DNA of 64,000 bases from Rhyacophila brunnea (lineage: Eukaryota; Arthropoda; Insecta; Trichoptera; Rhyacophilidae), in the NCBI GenBank assembly GCA_022495005.1, contig JAGYXB010000797.1:992001-1056000 (forward strand), in the 5' to 3' direction. Below, in pieces: positions 42,623-55,109 of the stretch. The position numbers were made by a program, and so were the translations under genes. Below the pieces are notes generated by a model. The model ran no database searches. It was not told the DNA's origin and worked only from the letters and a program-made list of their open reading frames with translations. Each line of letters begins with the position of its first letter. The stretch's first letter is position 1.

Positions 42623-44012
42623 CAGGGATCGGCAAAGTCTTAGACCAAAGGAGCCAAATATGAGTGGCACCTCGGTTAAAAAGAATTCGAGAGCCATACG
42701 TACATTTTTATAAATATGGTTTATTTAAATGAATTAATTACTTATTATAATTGTTTATTTATAAAGTGTTAAATACATACAATTTTCACGCATTCCCTAA
42801 AGCTCAAATTACATTGTCAGATTGCGTCTGGCCCGATAGTCTGCCACGACTGTCAAACTCTATTCTCTATGGTCTTCAAGGATCGTGAGCGATCGGGACA
42901 ACAGTGGAAAATTTTCTATTATTCTTGATTGCAGATTGAAGATTGCCGAACGCGTACGAAAATAGCCGAATACGTGCCCGTTCGTGAGCCACGCAAAGGG
43001 TCGTTCATTCTACTGCTCGATTTCAACAACTACAAGATGGCGAAATCTCAAAAAAATGTATAGACTAGCGCTGAGAACACGGTCCTCGTCGAATTAATAC
43101 ACGCCAGTTGAAATATAGCCATATTCGCTACAATTAGTCTTAATCGATTGGCTTGCAGATTCAAGCTCGCCCAGTTGTTCATGATGTAAAAAAACTTTCT
43201 ATAAATGTCAAATGGCCGCGCAAATTTCAACAAATGCTCGCTAAGTTTGACAGCTCAATTTTTTTGACGTAAAATTGCGCGGAAATACGTTCAGTGCAGC
43301 CACCAATCTAAGAAATATCTAGTTTTCGGTCAACCTATATTTTTAATAATAGCAACACTATGTTTATTTTAAACCAATCAAAACAAAGACCAACGCGATT
43401 GTATCGTTGCGTGTAATTGCAAATAGTGTTAAAACGTTGGCCACGACGGTTGTTGGGTCGGGTTGGGTCTGCGCGTCTGCCAATGTAATTAAGCCTTAAA
43501 ACTAATGTGAACGATGACCTTCCTTTCATTTCTTTGGAGAGTTTCTGTATGTTAGGTATGTAACTTGTAGTTTTTAATTTCAGGTGTTTCAGGTTTATAC
43601 ATAATATGTAGACCCGAATATGAGTTCGGAAAGTTATTCCATGTATTAAAAAATGGAGTACTTACCTTATGTAGATATTTTAGAGCGCTCCACTTGTGTT
43701 GTGAAATTAATTGCGTTTTTCTCTCTCCAAATTCTCAAGTTTTGTGGCATTTAATTTGTCGACTTTTGCAATGGGCGGATTTAAAACAACAACAATCACA
43801 CCTTTTTGCATCAACCATCACGGAAGAAAAATAAGCTCGAGATAATGTCATTATAATATTATAATAAATGTACAAATCAATAATAAAAAATAAAAATTGT
43901 GAATTTCGCAAAAGTCTTTGTAACAATTGGGAATAGAGAATTTGGCAAAGAGCCGCACGCCAATACCGAAAGAGCCGCATACGGCTCGCGAGCCTTGGTT
44001 TGCCGACCCCTG
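42623..44012. mobile_element. hAT-type element, 1.4 kb
   Basis: Ends CAGGGATCGGCAAAG and its near-complement TTTGCCGACCCCTG, flanked by ACCTAGGC / CCCTAGGC (seven of eight bases match). Subterminal repeats are GGAGCCAAATATGAG and AAGAGCCGCATACGGCTC. No transposase recognised; short open frames inside are unconvincing. Confidence 0.82.
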
Positions 44013-44253
44013 CCCTAGGCGATTCAATGCCCCAGTCAAAACGAAAACACTATAAAGTAATTAATTTTGTGAAAATTGTATAATATTCTTCCCAATTGAG
44101 AAATGAGTCGAAGAATTGTGCATGTGATGGTTTCGTGCATTCGAGCAAAACTAAAATCTGGCAAAGGAAACTTTCTCTTCTTCTTTACAATATTTTTGAC
44201 TGTGCGGGGGATGACAACATGTGTGCGATGAAAACATGGAACATTGGTCACAA

Positions 44254-45747
44254 CTAGGGAATTCAATCTTTCATTTCATTTTTTTTAATTCAAATTTTTG
44301 ATCCCGGGATCCCGAGATTGGCATTTTTTCGATAATTAAAATTACATTTTTATATATACAAAAAACATTGATAAAATCGGTCAAAAATTAATAAAATAAA
44401 TAATATATACTATTTAAGATATTTATTGTTAATATTAATTGTCCACCTTCAATCTTGGAAATACATAAGTGTAATGAAGTAAATAATATTGTAATATAAA
44501 TAATAATGTGAGAGTAAAACAGTTCTAATTTATTTATGAAAAGATAACAAAATATACAAATACAAGTTCAATTAAAATAAAAAAAATAATATATTGTGTT
44601 GACAATAAATACAAACTAGCATGAAGTGTTAGTGAGTGTTTTTTTGATGCTGTTACGATTACGTAAGGCAGCAAAAAATGGTTATTTATTATCCGGTGAC
44701 TCCCCCTATGATCAGGGGTCTCCAGAATAGCATTTTATGGTATAAACGTCTGACTAAATGTTTCTTGTTTTATTTATTTTATTTCTCAAATTCATATCAA
44801 GAAAATGCGAAGAATTGTTTTTTTCCAATCTTTATCATTTTTATTAATTTATTTGAAAAAATAAAATGAATTGGTAAGACATGTTTATTAAATCAAACTT
44901 CATTCAAACTCAGTTTATTTTTATCGTAGTTAAATGTTATTAAAAGTGTTTTTTTCCGTTATATTTTCGTTTTTATTTTATTTTCCATAAAAATTGATAA
45001 AAAAATCAATTTCGAAGGATTCGGGATTATGTTTACCAATCCCGGGATTCATAGGTATCGAAAATAGTTCGGGATCTTGTTAGGGCCCCGCATCAGATGA
45101 AGTATGGCCTTATGGTGGAGAGAGTCCAAAAGAAATTTTTGAGACTCCTTTACTTTCGGCTGTATGGATATTATCCGTGGCTCTATCCGGCTGATTTTCT
45201 CTTAGGGATGCTAACATTCTGTAGCTTAAAATTTAGAAGGGATCTTTATTTAGCTACATATTTTTTACGAATTATACGCGGCGTAAATGTGAACTCTGCC
45301 ATTCTTGGTAGTGTTGGCTTGTGTGTCTCTGATAATTACCTTAGGAATCGAGGGCATCCGTTGTTTGTTCTCCCACGGTGCAGAACTAACCAGCCATTAG
45401 TAATACCAATTGGGAGGGCAATAACCATGTTTAGGTAATGAAATCGCTTCGTATATTAATATATTCTACTTACTTGAGGGTGAATTTAGGTGGACCTTGT
45501 TTTATAGGTTTTTAAGATAGGGTCTATCAAAGTTCACTCAGTGTGCTTCTGTCTACTTTTATTTTTGTTATTTTATTTTATTTCTTATTGTATTGTTAAC
45601 TCACATTTCTCTGTATTTTTATTTTAAAAATTGTTAACACTTATTTTATGTCATGTCGTGAACGCTTTGAATTTATAATTTGTTATGTTCATTATATGTA
45701 AAATAAATTTGATTTGATTTGATTTAATCTCGGGATTGGAATCCCTA
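44254..45747. mobile_element. hAT-type element interrupted by a LINE
   Basis: TAGGGAATTCAATC at the left and GATTGGAATCCCTA at the right are inverted, flanked by a perfect 8-bp GTCACAAC (44246-44253, 45748-45755) that fits nTnnnnAn. The interior has repeated CCCGGGAT/ATCCCGAGATT motifs and no transposase. A LINE fragment at 45099-45727 is nested near its right end. Confidence 0.85.
45099..45727 (+). pseudogene. Jockey/CR1-like LINE 3' fragment nested in a hAT element
   Basis: Open for 113 codons from about 45097: YGLMVERVQKKFLRLLYFRL, the PADFLLGMLTFCSLKFRRDL block, RIIRGVNVNSAILGSVG, and RCRTNQPLVIPIGRAITMF, a good C-terminal match for jockey-like RT proteins. The 3' UTR and (ATTTG)n tail match 39478-40102. 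It is 5' truncated. Confidence 0.87.
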
Positions 45748-45755
45748 GTCACAAC

Positions 45756-46625
45756 TGAGTCACTCGATTTCAATAGCTAATGAATTGGATTAGTGAGTCG
45801 TTCAATCGCTATTGTTTGAAAATCTGTTCAATTTAGCGAACGGTACATTAAGTATAACATGGTTTGCTTGTCCCGACAAGAGACAGAATGTGGCCACAGA
45901 TAAACAAACCCTAAACATGTCAATGGGTTAATCTAAATATGTAAATGTGAACATTTGACAAAGTAAGTAAGTAGTTTGTTGTCTTATCTGATAATCGTGC
46001 TAGATAATGAAAACAATATTAATGGGTGCCAAATGGACCGTGAATACGTTGTATGGAATCAACAGATTAATCGACATTATCAGTGTAAAGAATAATAGGG
46101 ATTAAAATACTAGTATATAGATCACAGGTGCCCAACCTTTGTCGAGTCATGATCCCTTTCCAGAATTCCCGATTCTAGAAACTTGGATGTATACAGTTCG
46201 CCGTAACACACTTCACTGTGATATGTTGTATCGGAAATATATGGCCGTATATTAAAGACCGTCCAACCTCTTTGGGTCGTATCTGCTGACATAAAATCAT
46301 GTCTAAATAAAACACGGTTCTTTTCGGTTTACACTTTACATGAAGACAGCAGCAAACAAATTTCGAATTTAATAGCCGATTTACTGGATTATTTGTCAGG
46401 TTAAGTTAGGTTAGGTTAGGTTTTCGTTCTTGAATTCATGAATTATGCCAAAATCAGCTATGAAAATTGAATTAATGTTCATATTTACTCTAATAAAAAT
46501 GGAGACCGTATATTATGCGGTCATCTCTTTCTGATAAGAAAGCTCACGGTGAACTGTTTCACGGTGAACTGTTTCACGGTGAAATGTTTTACCTAAAATT
46601 TATATGTAATCCTCAATTATTTTTT
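45756..46625. other. Noncoding stretch with repeat ends
   Basis: CAGGTGCCCAACCTTTGTCG at 46130 resembles a single hAT end. A short GGTTAGGTTAGGTTAGG tract lies at 46408. Three tandem copies of CACGGTGAACTGTTT at about 46546-46590 recur in part at 55840. No gene. Confidence 0.5.
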
Positions 46626-46961
46626 TCGACCATGTCCGATCCTAATCGTCAATGACCATACCATGTTGAAAGCACCGGTTCTCGTCCGATCACCGAAGTT
46701 AAGCAATATTGGGCGCGGATAGTACTTGGATGGGTGTCCGATCCTAATAGGATCATATGGGCCTCCACAGAATAGAGGTTTGTATTAACAGATTTTGTTT
46801 TTTACGAGAAATGGATGTCAGCCACTTGCTCAACCTATTAGGTCCATACCCTGACTCACACACAAATTAAAAAACAATATGTGCACTTGCCAGACCCAGG
46901 ATTCGAACCTGGGACCCACGGCGTGATAGTCTAACGCTTAAGCCGCGCGGCCACCGTGGGC
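46626..46961 (-). repeat. tRNA-derived SINE, family A, interrupted by a 5S insert
   Basis: Minus-strand SINE with head at about 46888-46961 (B-box GGTTCGAATCC) and the family A body, split near its 3' end by an 88-bp insertion (46647-46734). The SINE sequence TGTCCGATCCTAAT is present on both sides of the insert. Confidence 0.88.
46647..46734 (+). pseudogene. Truncated 5S rRNA-derived insert
   Basis: Reads GTCAATGACCATACCATG, then GGTTCTCGTCCGATCACCGA, AGTTAAGC, GGGCGCGG and TAGTACTTGGATGGG: a clear 5S rRNA from its first base to about position 87, lacking the last third. The internal A box is present and the C box is cut. A 14-bp direct repeat, TGTCCGATCCTAAT, flanks it (46633-46646, 46735-46748). 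It is not a functional 5S gene. Confidence 0.9.
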
Positions 46962-47609
46962 GGTCCCTCTATTACAGGTTGTATATTTTGCAATGTAGAA
47001 ATTGCCATGATTTTATCCGGTCAACGGAATAAAACTAAAGAGGGAAGAATAATATTGTCTTATATGAGAAAGGGTATGTTTTTTCAAGTTCTAAAAAAAC
47101 AATGTCCCATTTGAGTATAGATTTATCTCACATAACGTTATGTAAATAAAATTCGGCAATATCTGTTCAGAATCAATCAAGTTAACGTAACCGATAGGAA
47201 CGTATAACAGAAAAGGGTTCGCTATTTTGCCTTTGGTATAATATGTATATAATAATACTATATTATTATACGTGTAGTCTTTTACATATACGGGGCTAGG
47301 GTTGCAATACCGGTATTTTAAAACCGGTATTCTAGTATTTATCAATACCAAAATACCGGTCTTAAAAATTCGAAATACCGGAATTTTCGGTATTAAGGAG
47401 GGACATGCTCAGCGTACGTCAAAATGGAGCTTTTATGTTATTTTCAAAGCATGATCCTAGACATTCCTTAAACGTTGTAGATAATCTATTTACATAATTT
47501 TGAAGCCTTATTATCATTTATATTTATTTTAAACATTTGATGACTGCATAAAGTATTTTTATTAGATAAAATAGTGTTCTTTTAAACCTCTCGCTCTAAT
47601 GTTTTAGAA
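46962..47609. other. Noncoding stretch with a hAT-like foldback
   Basis: AGGGTTGCAATACCGGTATT at 47290, followed by inverted ATACCGGT motifs up to 47400, looks like part of another nonautonomous element. No gene. Confidence 0.45.
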
Positions 47610-48342
47610 TATAGTCATATTTCAGTACGTCCATGTGAAGTAGCGTTAGAATTTTTTATATTTATTAATTTTTAAAAGCATTTATAAAACCATTAGTAAA
47701 ATTAATGTCGACATTATTATAGTGAAATATTTACGATAAAAAATTATATTGATAATCTCTGTGATCCCAAATTTGACAAAAATTAGGCATTTTATTATTC
47801 AAAAAATGGGCAAGATTAACACATTTGAAGATAATTCTAAAGATACTGATTATAAGCTATGTCTTTGACCATTCAAATGTAGTAAACATCCTACGAATAA
47901 TGTTTGCTTCATAATAATTATTGACCTAAGAATAAGGTAGTATTTTTTTGAAATACGCCATTTCTATTGGCATTTCCCAGTGGCTAACCTACAACATAGG
48001 GCCGTAGCCATAAATTGACAAACGATAAATGAAGTAGGGACTAAGATCATGGTAATGCGCGTGTTTGAAAATGTACCGTTAAAAAAATCGGTTAGGTAAT
48101 AATTAGTGTCTTTAAAATTATCTTTAAATGTGTAAATCTTGCACATTTTTTGAATAATAAAATGCCTAATTCTTGTCAAATTTGGGATCACAGAGATTAT
48201 CAATATAATTTTTTATTGTTAATATTTCACTATAATAATGTCGACATAAATTTTACTAGTGGTTTTATAAATGCTTTTAAAAATTAATAAATATAAAAAA
48301 TCTTAACGCCACTTTACATGGACGTACTGAAATATGACTATA
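47610..48342. mobile_element. Foldback element with about 235-bp arms
   Basis: ATAGTCATATTTCAGTACGT at the left pairs with ACGTACTGAAATATGACTAT at the right, and the complementarity continues through AATGTCGACATTATTATAG, TGATCCCAAATTTGACAA and GGCATTTTATTATTC. The spacer is about 250 bp. No coding capacity. Superfamily unknown. Confidence 0.87.
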
Positions 48343-48399
48343 TTTATTTATATGGCAGATGAATTTTAAAAAAACTAACCAACAGCATGTGTCATATTA

Positions 48400-48660
48400 T
48401 GTATTCTTAATCCAACGAAAATAAATAATAAGTATAAATGAAAAAGTGTGCACAATAACTTTATCGTATCCCCCAAAATATACCAAAACTCTTATGGTGT
48501 GGTTTAGGCAGGGTTTAATTATTTTTTAAAACTAACCGACACCATCTGTAACTTATTGTAGTCTTAGTTCAAAAAACAAATATGTATGACGAACAAAGTT
48601 TAAGGTTCACTATTTATGGCGGATCTTAACAGCCTACCTCCAGCCTTCGCTACTGAGAGT
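48400..48660 (-). repeat. Dispersed noncoding repeat, family D
   Basis: Inverse of 10190-10480: AGGCAGGGTTTAATT, AACTAACCGACACCATCTG, TGTAGTCTTAGTTC and GGCGGATCTTAACAGCCTACC. Preceded by the TATTCTTAATCCAACGAAAA block shared with 7025 and 57195. Confidence 0.6.
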
Positions 48661-48841
48661 AATTGAGGTACTTAATTGAAACTTTCATTTTAAATAAAAA
48701 AAGCCTACTGCCAAAAATTAACGCAATTTGTGAAGAGCTTTTAGGTGTACAAATTACTCGGTAATTTCGTCGTAATTAGATAATACGCGCATGGGTCAAT
48801 AATTGGTAAATCACGAATCTAGTGGATGCGAGTTTAAATTA

Positions 48842-49442
48842 GGCCCATTTCAGACGGGACACCGGTGTCGCGCTCGTATATAATAATGAGGCCTTTGTAT
48901 TCGAATAAAGGGGCCTTTGTATTATATTTATGAACGCCCCAGAGATATTGAGTTAAGGCGTGTCCGGTACACTTTTCCGTCGGTCGCTACATTGTCAAGC
49001 CGCCGATACATTTGTTTTTATTACCGCAGCCAGTTTTATGTTCTAATTTATAATGTGAAATTATGCGTTGACTCATTAGCTCTAGGGCGTTTGTAAACAT
49101 AACGTCGCTATAGGATTGGTTTGTCGAATAGACCAAATGTAAAGTATTCAGGAGATGAAAAATAAATGGCATTATCCTATATTTAAATACATTGAGGTAT
49201 TTAAATTGTTGTTTTTAGAGCATATGAATGCTGTATTCATTACAAAGTAGTTTAAAGAAAAGGATGGTTCTGGTCCATTTAGATACAAAAAATCATTCTG
49301 CATTAAAAGGTCGATTTCGACAAAAACGGATATTCGACAAATCAATCCTATAGCGGCGATAATACAAAGACCCCTTTATTCAAATATAAAGGCCTTCTAT
49401 ATTATATCGAGCGCGACACCGGTGTCCCGTCTGAAACTGGCC
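48842..49442. mobile_element. PIF/Harbinger-like MITE
   Basis: Long terminal inverted repeats (GGCCCATTTCAGACGGGACA left, GGCCAGTTTCAGACGGGACA on the right-hand complement) that extend over CCGGTGTCGCGCTCG, flanked by TTA on each side. The 3-bp TTA duplication and GGCC start fit PIF/Harbinger. 601 bp, no ORF. Confidence 0.82.
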
Positions 49443-49586
49443 TTAGAGTTTGCGCGAAACTAATTTTCGTCGTATTTAAAAAAGTATGATGCAAAAAGTA
49501 TTATGCCAGTATTTGCGAACTTCTTTTTTTAATCGTGATTGAGTAGATATTGGAATAATGCATTTGAATTTGGAATAGTTTATTAT

Positions 49587-49727
49587 TTTTGGATTATTAA
49601 TAACCATGTATTTGCTTTTTCGTACAAGGTGGTTGTTAGTAATTTTGAACAATCACAAACACCCAGGCTTTGAGAAAAACACATAAATGTTATGTCCTCA
49701 CTGGGAATCGAGCCCAGAACTCTCAGG
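49587..49727 (-). repeat. tRNA-derived SINE, family B, truncated
   Basis: Body CCTTGTACGAAAAAGCAAA and AAAGCCTGGGTGTTTG with a B-box GGCTCGATTCCCAG; the A-box half of the head is missing. Confidence 0.75.
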
Positions 49728-49819
49728 AATTGGGAATAGTACATATAAATAAACATAATATATTGTAAAACACCCCCCTGCTAACACGTTTAATATTATA
49801 TTATATGATTATTATTTTC

Positions 49820-50675
49820 AGTGGTTAAAATGAAAAGTAGAAGTATGGACGCTAAACCAAGAGATGTCACGGATACTTGAAGCTTTCGAGATGTGGCTAT
49901 ATAGACGCATCCTCAAAATTCCTTAGAATGACCGGGTGACAAATGTTGAAGTTCCCAATCGAATGGGGAAGGACCGAGAAGTTCTGCGTAGTATCAAAAC
50001 CAGGAAACTACAGTACCTCGACCACACTATGAGAGGACAACCGTACATTATTCCCCAAGGGAATGGGACAACTGGACGTCAGGATAATTGGACGCCGCAC
50101 TGTCATAGACACGTAAACGTAGACGTAGACGAGGAATTTTAATCATTTTTCATCTATTACTTAGTAGTTTTAATCCATTTTACTCTTAACATAATGTTTT
50201 TTTATTGCGGATTTAGAATTACCATATAAAAATAAAAAACTCTTTTTTCGTTGGAAGTGAAACATATTATGCACGATTAAAATAAATCATTATTTACGTA
50301 TGCATATTTAAATTCTCACCAACTATTAAATCATAATAATATAATAATTTAAATATAAATAATAATATTAAATATATTTTTAAAGTACCTATAAGTAATT
50401 AACGTCTATTTATTTTCGAATTGCGTGACGTCCAGTTGTCCCGGCGCCAAGTCATCCTAGACCCTTCCCCAACTTGTCATTTAAGGAAAGATCAACGGTA
50501 AGCGTAGCAGAGGACAGCGCCACATTTCGTGGCTTAAGAACCTCCATGATTGGTACGAGTGCAGCTCCACTGAACTGCTCCGGGTAGCTGACGACAAATT
50601 TAATCTAAGATCGCCTTGATGGTGGCAAACCTTCGCTAGGGGATGGCACATTAAGAAGAAAATGTAAATCGAATG
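49820..50675 (+). pseudogene. LINE C-terminal fragment split by a MITE
   Basis: Left part gives EAFEMWLYRRILKIP, RVTNVEVPNRMGKDREVL and KTRKLQYLDHTMRG. The right part, after a 378-bp insertion, gives INGKRSRGQRHISWLKNLHD and STELLRVADDK. This is the familiar tail of an insect endonuclease-reverse transcriptase. In-frame stops (TAG at about 49923) confirm decay. The same family is at 61795-62225. Confidence 0.83.
50065..50442. mobile_element. MITE nested in a LINE fragment
   Basis: GGGACAACTGGACGTCA at the left mirrors TGACGTCCAGTTGTCCC at the right, splitting the LINE reading described above. The interior is AT-rich without an ORF and has a tandem ACGTAGACGTAGAC. Confidence 0.8.
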
Positions 50676-50864
50676 TCCGTTTGTAATAAAATTGTTGCAT
50701 ACATTTTCGTTAATTATTTATGAACTGCATCAAATTGACAATCTGATAAGACGATGGCTAGAAACAATATGGCCGTCAAAATTTCAATGAGTCAAGATTT
50801 TTGTGTATAAATAATTCAACCATACTAGATAATAATATTGTTGCCAAGTGTTTAAATATAATAA

Positions 50865-51287
50865 TTACAAGATAAAAAGAACTTTTTATATACAACGTTT
50901 TTAAAATTTCTGTTGAATCATATAAACTTGACTTGACTAGCGTAAACGATCAAAAAAATTTGTACTTGATAGAAATACTGAATGAATATAAAATACTGAA
51001 ATGTCATTTTGACATTTCATATTGATTTCCATAGTAACACACGTATATATTAATAATTTAGTTGCTAGGACCCCAAACCCCTAGCAACCAATAATAGTGT
51101 TTTACTTTTTACGGATTTGTTCCGAAATAACTTTTCATACAACATAGAATTAACTGAATTCTACTTAGTAGTATTAAGTTTCAAATGTCTAGCTAGTCGG
51201 GAAGTTTGTTAAAAATCGATTGCAAAATTTGTACTGGACAAACAACCACTGGACAAACAAGAATACGAGCTAATAAAAACGTTGTAA
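50865..51287 (+). mobile_element. MITE family E, copy 3
   Basis: Starts TTACAAGATAAAAAGAACTT and ends AAAAACGTTGTAA, with the same landmarks as 40944-41381. It has a short internal duplication of ACTGGACAAACAA near 51235-51260. Confidence 0.88.
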
Positions 51288-51289
51288 AA

Positions 51290-52814
51290 ATTAATAATAC
51301 TCTCTCTAGTTACATTTCAAACATTTTGATTAAAGTACAATACGATATCCAAAGGTAGTAAAAAATGGCTGTATTTTGATTTAACGCAGAGGCGTAGTCA
51401 TAAAACAAAATCGAAAAAATATCTATAATCTGTGGAAAATATTTACAGAAAATGTAATATAAAAATATAATAATAATATACACAATATTGAATCGAGTAT
51501 GGTGACCAAGCGAAATGATGTAGTATTCGATTGGTGGCAATTCCGATTGTCTGACTAGGGTGACCACAAAGTAACATTATTTTGTAATAAATAATTATAT
51601 AAGTTTCAAGAATACTGCTCCCCATGGAAGAAAATAAAATGTAGGATTTGATATTTGGAAATGATAAATAAGAAGTACAGTGTAAATTTTAAATGGTGCC
51701 CCCAACAGCCCAATTCATGAATGAAGCACTATGATACCCGTCGTCGCCAAACTGCTTTGACTGAAGCACGTAAAATTTTTAGTTTTAAAGAAAATATTGT
51801 GTGGTCAGAGCTTTGAATGGCATCGAGCTATAAATAAAAATTAACCATAAGTGCAAGTGAGCAAGCATTTAGCACGTTTATACCCCCCCCCCCCTCCGGT
51901 CCATGCATTAGAATGAGATAGAATTTTTAATGGATAATTAAAAACATAACAAATGTCCTGTTGATTTCATAGAAATTAAATAACATTTTATCCATTTGGG
52001 TAATGACTTTATATTTAATCAATACTTACCCGTTAACGTTGCATTATTAAACCATTCATTGTTGAAGTACATAATTATATAATTAATCTTTAAATAAGCT
52101 AGTTACGTATCCAATAATACAATATTACAATATGGCGTTACTGTTGTATTTTGCAAACAAATATTTGTGTTTTGTATTACAAAATCACAATAAATACTTA
52201 AATGAGGATTTAAACACGAAATAACACTTTCAACGGTAATAATTATGTAAAAGACAAAACACAATAGATGTACTATATTTTCTACAATATTACGATGACA
52301 TTTATTAGATATCTGACGTTTACCGTCAGCGCCTCTAGCGGCAAAGTATATGTAGTTAAATCCCATCTGTACTCGGCAGTGGCGGTTGATTTTTCGCATA
52401 CATACTTCCGTAGAAGTAGCCGGCCATAGTGCTTCATTCAGAAATTGGGCTCCAGTCAGCTCCTTCACTTGGTCGCTTCAGCGCGCAGCCGCTCTTCCTC
52501 TGCTTCGCCTTCCCTGGAGGCCACGCAAAGCCATCAGTCTCTCCAGGTTATCCGGTCTGCGCCGGACAATATGTTAAAAAAACTGCAGAATGCGTCTCGG
52601 ACATTTTGTCGAGAGCCGTTACTTTACATGCAGTATCTGGATTATTGACTGATTCATCATGTGCTCTGTCCTAGAAATACGCAAATTGGCGCCAATACCA
52701 CATCATTTTTCCCCACAACCCCCCACTTGGATTGAGAGGGATATAAAGTCTTGCTCCCTCAAAGGATGATGAAATTTAAAGGTGGTCACGATCCTCAGCC
52801 ATGAGGCTATCATT
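51290..52814. other. Noncoding stretch with a G+C-rich patch
   Basis: No gene recognised. A C-run (CCCCCCCCCCTCC) at 51888. 52320-52680 is G+C richer with overlapping short open frames on both strands and the motif GCGCCTCTAGCGGCAAA, common near insect mobile-element ends; I could not identify it further. Confidence 0.45.
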
Positions 52815-53320
52815 ATCATCATCAGCCTGAATCTATCCACTGCTGGATGAAGGCCTCTTCAAGCTGCTTCCACTTCTCTCGGTCCTGTGCATTGCGTTGC
52901 CACTTCCGCAGAACTTTATCATTTCATCGATCCAGCGGCCTCTAGGTCTACCTTGCGGACATTTTGTATTTCTTGGATACCACTGGATGACTAGATTTGT
53001 CCAACGATTGTCTCTTCTTCGAGCTATGTGTCCAGCCCATCTCCATTTAAGGCTTTTAATAAACTCTGTTACATCGCAAACCCTTGTCTGCTTCCTTATC
53101 CACTTATTTCTTTTTTTGTCCTTTCGCGTTATGCCCAACATGCACCTCTCCATACCACGTTGTGCTACTCTAAGTTTCTGGATCTCTCTTATACTTAGGG
53201 TCCATGTTTCACACGCATATGTGATCACGGGAAGCACACACTGCTTGAACACTTTGCGCTTTAGGCACAGTGGAAGGTCACTTTTGAAGATATTATTCAG
53301 GCGGCCAGAAAAAATGAGGC
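52815..53320 (-). pseudogene. RTE-like LINE 3' fragment
   Basis: Encodes LPLCL-type KRKVFKQCVLPVITYACETW, LRVAQRGMERCMLGITR, RTRVCDVTEFIKSLKWRWAG, HIARRRDNRWTNLVIQW and GRPRGRWIDEMIKF, then a shifted end and a (GATGAT)-type tail. Open for 139 codons, closely related to 18020-18412 and 5' truncated. Confidence 0.88.
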
Positions 53321-54479
53321 TATAACCAAGAAAAAAGAAATTTAAAATTTTGGTCTTTTATTACATAAAAGTAGAATATTATTATTATAGCATCATCAAC
53401 TTTGATCGATCTGCTGCAGGATGAAGGCCTTCTTAGTTCTCGATTCCTAGTTTTTTGCTCATCCGACAAATTTTATGACTCCGTCGAACCTGTAAGCTTT
53501 CGGACATTTAGGACAGGTGATCGTTTACTGCTTCTTGCGTAATACTGTATGACTGATTTGTCAAAAGGTTTTTCACTCACCGAATTTTAGTTTTTTATCA
53601 TCTTGGTGATTTATATCATATCGCGTACCTACTCATAACATGAAATTAAAAAAAACTAATTTCGAATTCCCGAGAAAATAAACATAGGTACTTGATTTCC
53701 GAAATTTACCGCACTGGGTGACAGCCCGTCACTGACGGGTGACACCAACCCTAATTACGCCACTGCTCAGATGCGTTGATGATCCGCATACACAATAGAA
53801 CAATTAGAGGGAACGTTGTTGGGAATCTTAATAATTATTGAAGCTCTACAATATATGCTTTACCTATTCTACCAGATAATGTGATTTCGTGTAGTTATAC
53901 TATACATTATTGCTCCATTGTATAAATTAATGAATTCTCCCCAAGCATCTCTCGGACGGTCTGTTGGGAAAGTAGTTTTTTTTAAATTGGAAAATACGAT
54001 ATATAAAATTGTCACACGAATGACGTAACGCGTGGTTAACGTTGATCGTGTAACCTGCACAGGGCCGGCCGGCTTATTGGCCCGTAAAGTGGAAACCTGT
54101 CTTTCGAAGCGTTAACGCAAATACCGCCCCATTCTTCGCAGTCGAAGGAGTTTTGCGCCCCATTGCGCCCCTTCGCTACCAAAATCAATGGCCCAAATTT
54201 AAAAGACAAACAATGCCATTTGGGCTTATAAATAAATACTTACTATTGAAAATATTTATTACATTTTTTTATATCATTTGTTTTATGTTTGAAGAATGGA
54301 AAACAAATTAGGTACTGTCCAATTGAAGGTTATAATATTATAGTAAAAAAAATGCAAAGCAAAAGTGTGTATTTTTGTGTAGCAAAAGTTTAATTATTAA
54401 AACAATATAATACATAATGTTTCTTTTAATGAAGAAAAGTAACATTTAAAATTTTTACAGTTAATGTTACTTATAAATT
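53321..54479. other. Noncoding stretch with DNA-element ends
   Basis: GGGCCGGCCGGCTTATTGGCCC at 54061 looks like one end of a DNA transposon; the partner end was not found. GGGTGACAGCCCGTCACTGACGGGTGACA at 53717 is a compact hairpin. No gene. Confidence 0.45.
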
Positions 54480-54990
54480 ATTTATTTATTTAATTATTTA
54501 TTTGAAAAAGACACGTTGAGTACATAACAAATTATTAATTCAGGACGTTCACAACATGACATTTAGATTTAATCAGTTAGAGAAAAAACAAGGTGGAGAA
54601 AAAAAGGAAAGCAAAAATAGTTTTACAAAAAAAAAAAAAAAACACCAATAATTCAAAAAATACAAATTAAACAATAAAATAGAATTTAAAAAACAGAATA
54701 TATAATGCATCGCCAAAAATATCTACATCTCTAGGGAGTGCATTGACCAGCCGCACAGCCCTCGCTATTGGTGCCTGGTGAGCCCGACATGAGGAAACAG
54801 CTTTCACCCAAAATAGGTCATGGCTGCGACCACGCATGTAATTGACGGGTGCGTAAAAATTCAAATTTTCTAGAATATCAGGATTGAAAATGATACCACG
54901 TGAGAGCAGGGGAAAATGCTTTAAGAGCAGAAGTGACCTACGAGCTTCAAGAGAATGAAAGGCGAGCATGCCTTGAAGAAAGTTAGTCGG
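54480..54990 (-). pseudogene. Jockey/CR1-like LINE 3' fragment
   Basis: Minus-strand frame of 100 codons: HSLEARRSLLLLKHFPLLSR, LENLNFYAPVNYMRGRSHDL and IARAVRLVNALPRDVDIF, the C-terminal end of a jockey-like RT. The 3' UTR carries ATGTCATGTTGTGAACG as in 39478-40102, but the tail is (AAAT)n. Confidence 0.83.
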
Positions 54991-55109
54991 AATAGGAAAA
55001 ATTGAAGCGGGCCCCCAGGCCAGGATATTTAGCAGCTCTCCTACATATCGCTAAGGTTAAGGGTGTTATAGCCCTTCACTTTTGAGCCTAGCTTTGTATT
55101 CTTACAGAG

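Noticed and set aside
52386..52674. Overlapping open frames of 63-81 codons
   Set aside because: Three frames overlap in a G+C-richer patch with no motif, splice site or preferred frame.
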